Below are positions 61,351-64,000 of a stretch of DNA of 64,000 nt, piece by piece; the stretch's first letter is position 1; every line of letters begins with the position of its first letter. Origin of the DNA: Paenalcaligenes niemegkensis (lineage in GTDB: Bacteria; Pseudomonadota; Gammaproteobacteria; Burkholderiales; Burkholderiaceae_B). The stretch spans positions 1 to 64,000 of the forward strand of contig NZ_JAKGCT010000001.1 of assembly GCF_022230885.1 (NCBI RefSeq). The letters are read 5' to 3'. The translations under genes were made by a program, and so were the position numbers. The notes beneath the pieces were generated by a model. It was not told where the DNA came from and ran no database searches. It saw nothing but the letters and a program-made list of their open reading frames with translations.

Positions 61351-62859
61351 ATGAGTACAAACACTCTGTACAGGCCAGCGCCAAGGAAGGGCATTTCTTG
61401 GGGACATTGTTTAAAAGATGCATTGATCGCCGGCGTCATTGCCTTGGTCGTGCTGGGTCCTATCACCAATATAGTATTAAAACAGTATGACTTCAGTTTT
61501 GTGCCCGACCGCACCCCTTTTGTGGTTAACGGGATGATCCTGGCGGTGATCGTAACCATCACCCGATTTGGTGTGGCGATCTTCAGTCAAACGTCATCCG
61601 GGTCAAATGTACTGGCGCGTTTCACTCGAAAAGACTCCTTGGGGGCCGCGGTGGAGTCGAGCCACGCTCCAACACGAACCCGTACCCTTGCTATCTTTGC
61701 GAGCAGTCTGATGCTAAGTGCATTGCTTATGCTGATGTCGTGGAAAGGGTGGATCCCCACTGGCGCAGCCTCTGCCCTGGTACTGATGATTCTGTTCGTG
61801 GTCTTCGCCTATGGAATCAGCCTGCCCAAAAGACGTGGCCAAAAAAACATCTGGAAGCTGCTGGTTCCCTTGCTGTTTATCTGCGGCTTTTTATTGCCCA
61901 TCGCCCTTAACCATTTCAGTCTGCTTCCCAAGGTATGGATTAGCAATCTGACCCTGGCCCTGATCTATGTACTGTTAGGGCTGGGGCTGAACATTGTGGT
62001 GGGGATGGCTGGTCTGCTGGACCTGGGCTTCGTCGCCTTCTATGCCGTTGGCGCTTATTTTCTGGCTCTGGGATCAGAATACCTAGGTATCGGGTTTTGG
62101 ACTGCCTTGCTTTTCGCGCCGATTGTCGCCGCTATAGCGGGAGCCATTCTGGGCTTTCCCGTACTGCGCATGCATGGCGACTATCTAGCCATTGTCACAT
62201 TGGGCTTTGGCGAAATCATACGCCTGGTTCTCACCAACTGGTCAGAATTCACCGGTGGCCCCAACGGGGCGTCAGCGCCTGCGCCGACGTTTTTCGGCTT
62301 GGAGTTCTCACGGCGAGGCAGCGAAGGCAACCCTCCCTTTCATGAATTTTTCGGCCTGGATTATAGCGGTGATTACAAATCGCTATTTATCTATATTGTG
62401 CTGTTTGTTGTGGTGGCCATTGCGCTTCGATTTTTTAACCGCCTTCGGTACATGCCCATCGGACGCTCCTGGGAGGCCCTGCGTGAAGATGATATCGCGT
62501 GCCGGTCACTAGGCATCAATCACGTAACCATCAAGCTGGCTGCATTCATGATTGGGGCTGTTGCGGGCGGTGTCGCAGGGGTGTTCTTTGCCGCTTATCA
62601 AGGCTTTATCAACCCTACGTCGTTTAACTTTTTCGAATCGGTTCTAATATTGTCCATCGTCGTGCTTGGCGGCATGGGCTCGATGCTGGGTGTCATTATC
62701 GCAGCGCTGGTGCTTACCCTGCTGCCCGAATTCTTGCGTGATCTGGCCGACTACCGTGTATTGATGTTCGGGCTGCTCATGATTGTGATGATGATTTGGC
62801 GTCCCCACGGTCTGATTCGTGCTAAACGACCTGCTTTTGCCGGAGTCGGTCATGACTGA
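61351..62859 (+). CDS. livM: Branched-chain amino-acid type ABC transporter, permease
   Basis: This 502-residue permease is larger than the usual LivM because of an N-terminal extension with extra membrane segments (about 1-190). The core shows [20 protein letters not shown], then [20 protein letters not shown] and the ATPase loop [20 protein letters not shown]. Its last eight bases overlap livG, so translation is coupled. Confidence 0.94.
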   Translation: MSTNTLYRPAPRKGISWGHCLKDALIAGVIALVVLGPITNIVLKQYDFSFVPDRTPFVVNGMILAVIVTITRFGVAIFSQTSSGSNVLARFTRKDSLGAAVESSHAPTRTRTLAIFASSLMLSALLMLMSWKGWIPTGAASALVLMILFVVFAYGISLPKRRGQKNIWKLLVPLLFICGFLLPIALNHFSLLPKVWISNLTLALIYVLLGLGLNIVVGMAGLLDLGFVAFYAVGAYFLALGSEYLGIGFWTALLFAPIVAAIAGAILGFPVLRMHGDYLAIVTLGFGEIIRLVLTNWSEFTGGPNGASAPAPTFFGLEFSRRGSEGNPPFHEFFGLDYSGDYKSLFIYIVLFVVVAIALRFFNRLRYMPIGRSWEALREDDIACRSLGINHVTIKLAAFMIGAVAGGVAGVFFAAYQGFINPTSFNFFESVLILSIVVLGGMGSMLGVIIAALVLTLLPEFLRDLADYRVLMFGLLMIVMMIWRPHGLIRAKRPAFAGVGHD

Positions 62860-63679
62860 AGCCCAACAAGCCATTCTTGAGGTTCGCGGTTTAACGCAAC
62901 GTTTTGGTGGGATTATCGCCAACAACAACATCAGCTTCGATGTGCAGCGTCACTCTGTCACCTCATTGATAGGGCCAAACGGAGCGGGAAAAACCACGGT
63001 ATTCAACTGCATTACGGGGTTTTACCAGGCCAGTTCCGGATCTATTGCGCTGCACCGGGCAAATGGCCAGTGTTCGCATATCGCCGAACTGCTCACCCGC
63101 CCCTTTACGGGCGGCTCACATCAGGTAACCCGCGCAGGCATCGCTCGCACCTTTCAAAACATACGGCTTTTTAAAGACATGACCGTGCTGGAAAACCTGC
63201 TGGTAGCCCAGCATCGTCGCCTCGATAACAACCTGTGGCGCGGAATGTGGGCCACAGCATCGTTTGAGACGCACGAACAGCAGGGTGTAGAAACGGCGAT
63301 GCACTGGCTGGAACGTCTGGACCTGACAGATCAGGCAAACCGGCTGGCAGGAGAACTGCCTTATGGCCGGCAACGAACGCTGGAAATTGCCAGGGCCATG
63401 TGCACCGATCCCATTTTGATTTGCCTGGATGAGCCCGCCGCTGGCCTTAACTCCATAGAAACCGAACGGCTCGCAGAGCTTATTCATCTGTTGCGAACTG
63501 AGTTTTCAGTCACCATCTTATTGATTGAACACGACATGAGCCTAGTGATGGATATTTCCGATCACATCGTCGTGCTTGATCACGGAGTCGTCATTGCCGA
63601 GGGAAAACCAGACGGAATACGCGAACATCCGGAAGTCATTACTGCCTATCTGGGAACCATAGACGAGGATGCATTATGA
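62852..63679 (+). CDS. livG: Branched-chain amino-acid type ABC transporter, ATPase
   Basis: This 275-residue ABC ATPase has Walker [20 protein letters not shown] (about 40), the signature-region [16 protein letters not shown], Walker [13 protein letters not shown] and the switch His in ILLIEHDMS. The start at 62852 overlaps livM; an upstream in-frame start at 62819 lies inside livM and is less likely. The stop overlaps the livF start (ATGA). Confidence 0.95.
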   Translation: MTEAQQAILEVRGLTQRFGGIIANNNISFDVQRHSVTSLIGPNGAGKTTVFNCITGFYQASSGSIALHRANGQCSHIAELLTRPFTGGSHQVTRAGIARTFQNIRLFKDMTVLENLLVAQHRRLDNNLWRGMWATASFETHEQQGVETAMHWLERLDLTDQANRLAGELPYGRQRTLEIARAMCTDPILICLDEPAAGLNSIETERLAELIHLLRTEFSVTILLIEHDMSLVMDISDHIVVLDHGVVIAEGKPDGIREHPEVITAYLGTIDEDAL

Positions 63680-64000
63680 GCACACCGTTACTTGAACTTA
63701 AAAATGTGTGTAATGCCTACGGATCGATTCAGGTTCTGCACGATGTCAGCTTGCATGTGAATGCGGGTGAAATTGTGTGTCTGATAGGCGCCAACGGCGC
63801 TGGAAAAAGTACCCTGTTAATGAGCATCTTTAGTTCGCCGAAGATTACCCAGGGCGAAATTCTATATAACGGCGTTGATGTCGCTGCCATTGCCCCGCAT
63901 CACGTGGCACGCCTTGGCATTGCCCAAGTCCCTGAAGGCAGACGCATCTTTCCGGGGATGACGGTAGAAGAAAATATACTTATTGGCACACTGCCCATCG
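63676..64000 (+). CDS. livF: Branched-chain amino-acid type ABC transporter, ATPase (partial)
   Basis: The gene begins at ATG 63676, overlapping the livG stop, and runs off the right edge. The 108 codons present show [20 protein letters not shown], Walker A IGANGAGKSTLLMSI (about 36) and the Q-loop/LivF-typical RLGIAQVPEGRRIFPGMTVE. It is the fifth gene of the Liv transporter operon. Confidence 0.93.
   Translation, partial: MSTPLLELKNVCNAYGSIQVLHDVSLHVNAGEIVCLIGANGAGKSTLLMSIFSSPKITQGEILYNGVDVAAIAPHHVARLGIAQVPEGRRIFPGMTVEENILIGTLPI

Overview
The window reads as a chromosomal segment of a betaproteobacterium, most likely family Alcaligenaceae (Advenella/Paenalcaligenes/Bordetella relatives). 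The evidence is the rRNA operon type, proteins that read like Bordetella-group homologues (Tol-Pal operon, zapA-6S RNA, cysHDN, a RibB protein with a degenerate GTP cyclohydrolase half, FepA/BfeA receptor with an AraC regulator) and base composition that looks near 50% GC by eye. I see no phage, insertion sequence, integrase, CRISPR array or toxin-antitoxin module. It is a core-genome stretch with small accessory cassettes.

Layout. 1-3.6 kb: rRNA operon on the minus strand (16S, tRNA-Ile, tRNA-Ala, start of 23S) with three tandem promoter-like sites, boxA sites and a pre-16S processing stem. 3.6-10.4 kb: Lrp regulator and hpd (tyrosine breakdown), msrA, lgt, a SIMPL protein, 6S RNA with zapA and a ZapB-like coiled coil, a beta-hydroxyacid dehydrogenase, rppH. 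10.4-17.8 kb: proS, then the complete envelope operon ybgC-tolQRAB-pal-cpoB. 17.8-25.7 kb: hydrolase, copper chaperone with a DUF2946 protein, MATE pump, diaminopimelate dehydrogenase with a leucine exporter, and a CoA-transferase with its divergent LysR regulator. 25.8-31.4 kb: ahpC-ahpF (peroxide defence) diverging from cysHDN (sulfate activation and reduction) across a structured leader. 31.4-38.1 kb: LysR/pirin pair, a methyltransferase, and a FepA-type siderophore receptor with an AraC regulator and Fur-like box. 38.1-51.4 kb: groESL with sigma-32-like and CIRCE control, dgkA, pyrF, the ribBA-ribH-nusB-thiL-pgpA-pncC operon, an IclR regulator, a CYTH-CHAD protein, ftsY diverging from rsmD-coaD-ferredoxin. 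51.4-64 kb: AsmA, metY, a YidB-like protein, then a likely amino-acid catabolic cassette: an ALDH7-type dehydrogenase diverging from an FAD amine oxidase and a full Liv ABC transporter whose last gene runs off the end.

The most striking pattern concerns the sequence itself. At least nine otherwise intact genes, including the essential proS and ftsY, are broken by an apparent single-base loss at or beside a homopolymer of 4-5 identical bases; restoring one base restores each family-typical protein. This points to homopolymer errors in the assembly rather than real pseudogenes. I annotate these as full-length genes with a frameshift. The best candidates for undescribed biology are regulatory: a three-way-junction-like RNA whose closing helix captures the cysH start codon, an inverted repeat just upstream of it, an 11-bp spaced palindrome in the CoA-transferase/LysR gap, and the triple promoter of the rRNA operon.

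All calls come from reading sequence and predicted proteins by eye. No alignment, folding or database search was run, and residue positions are approximate.
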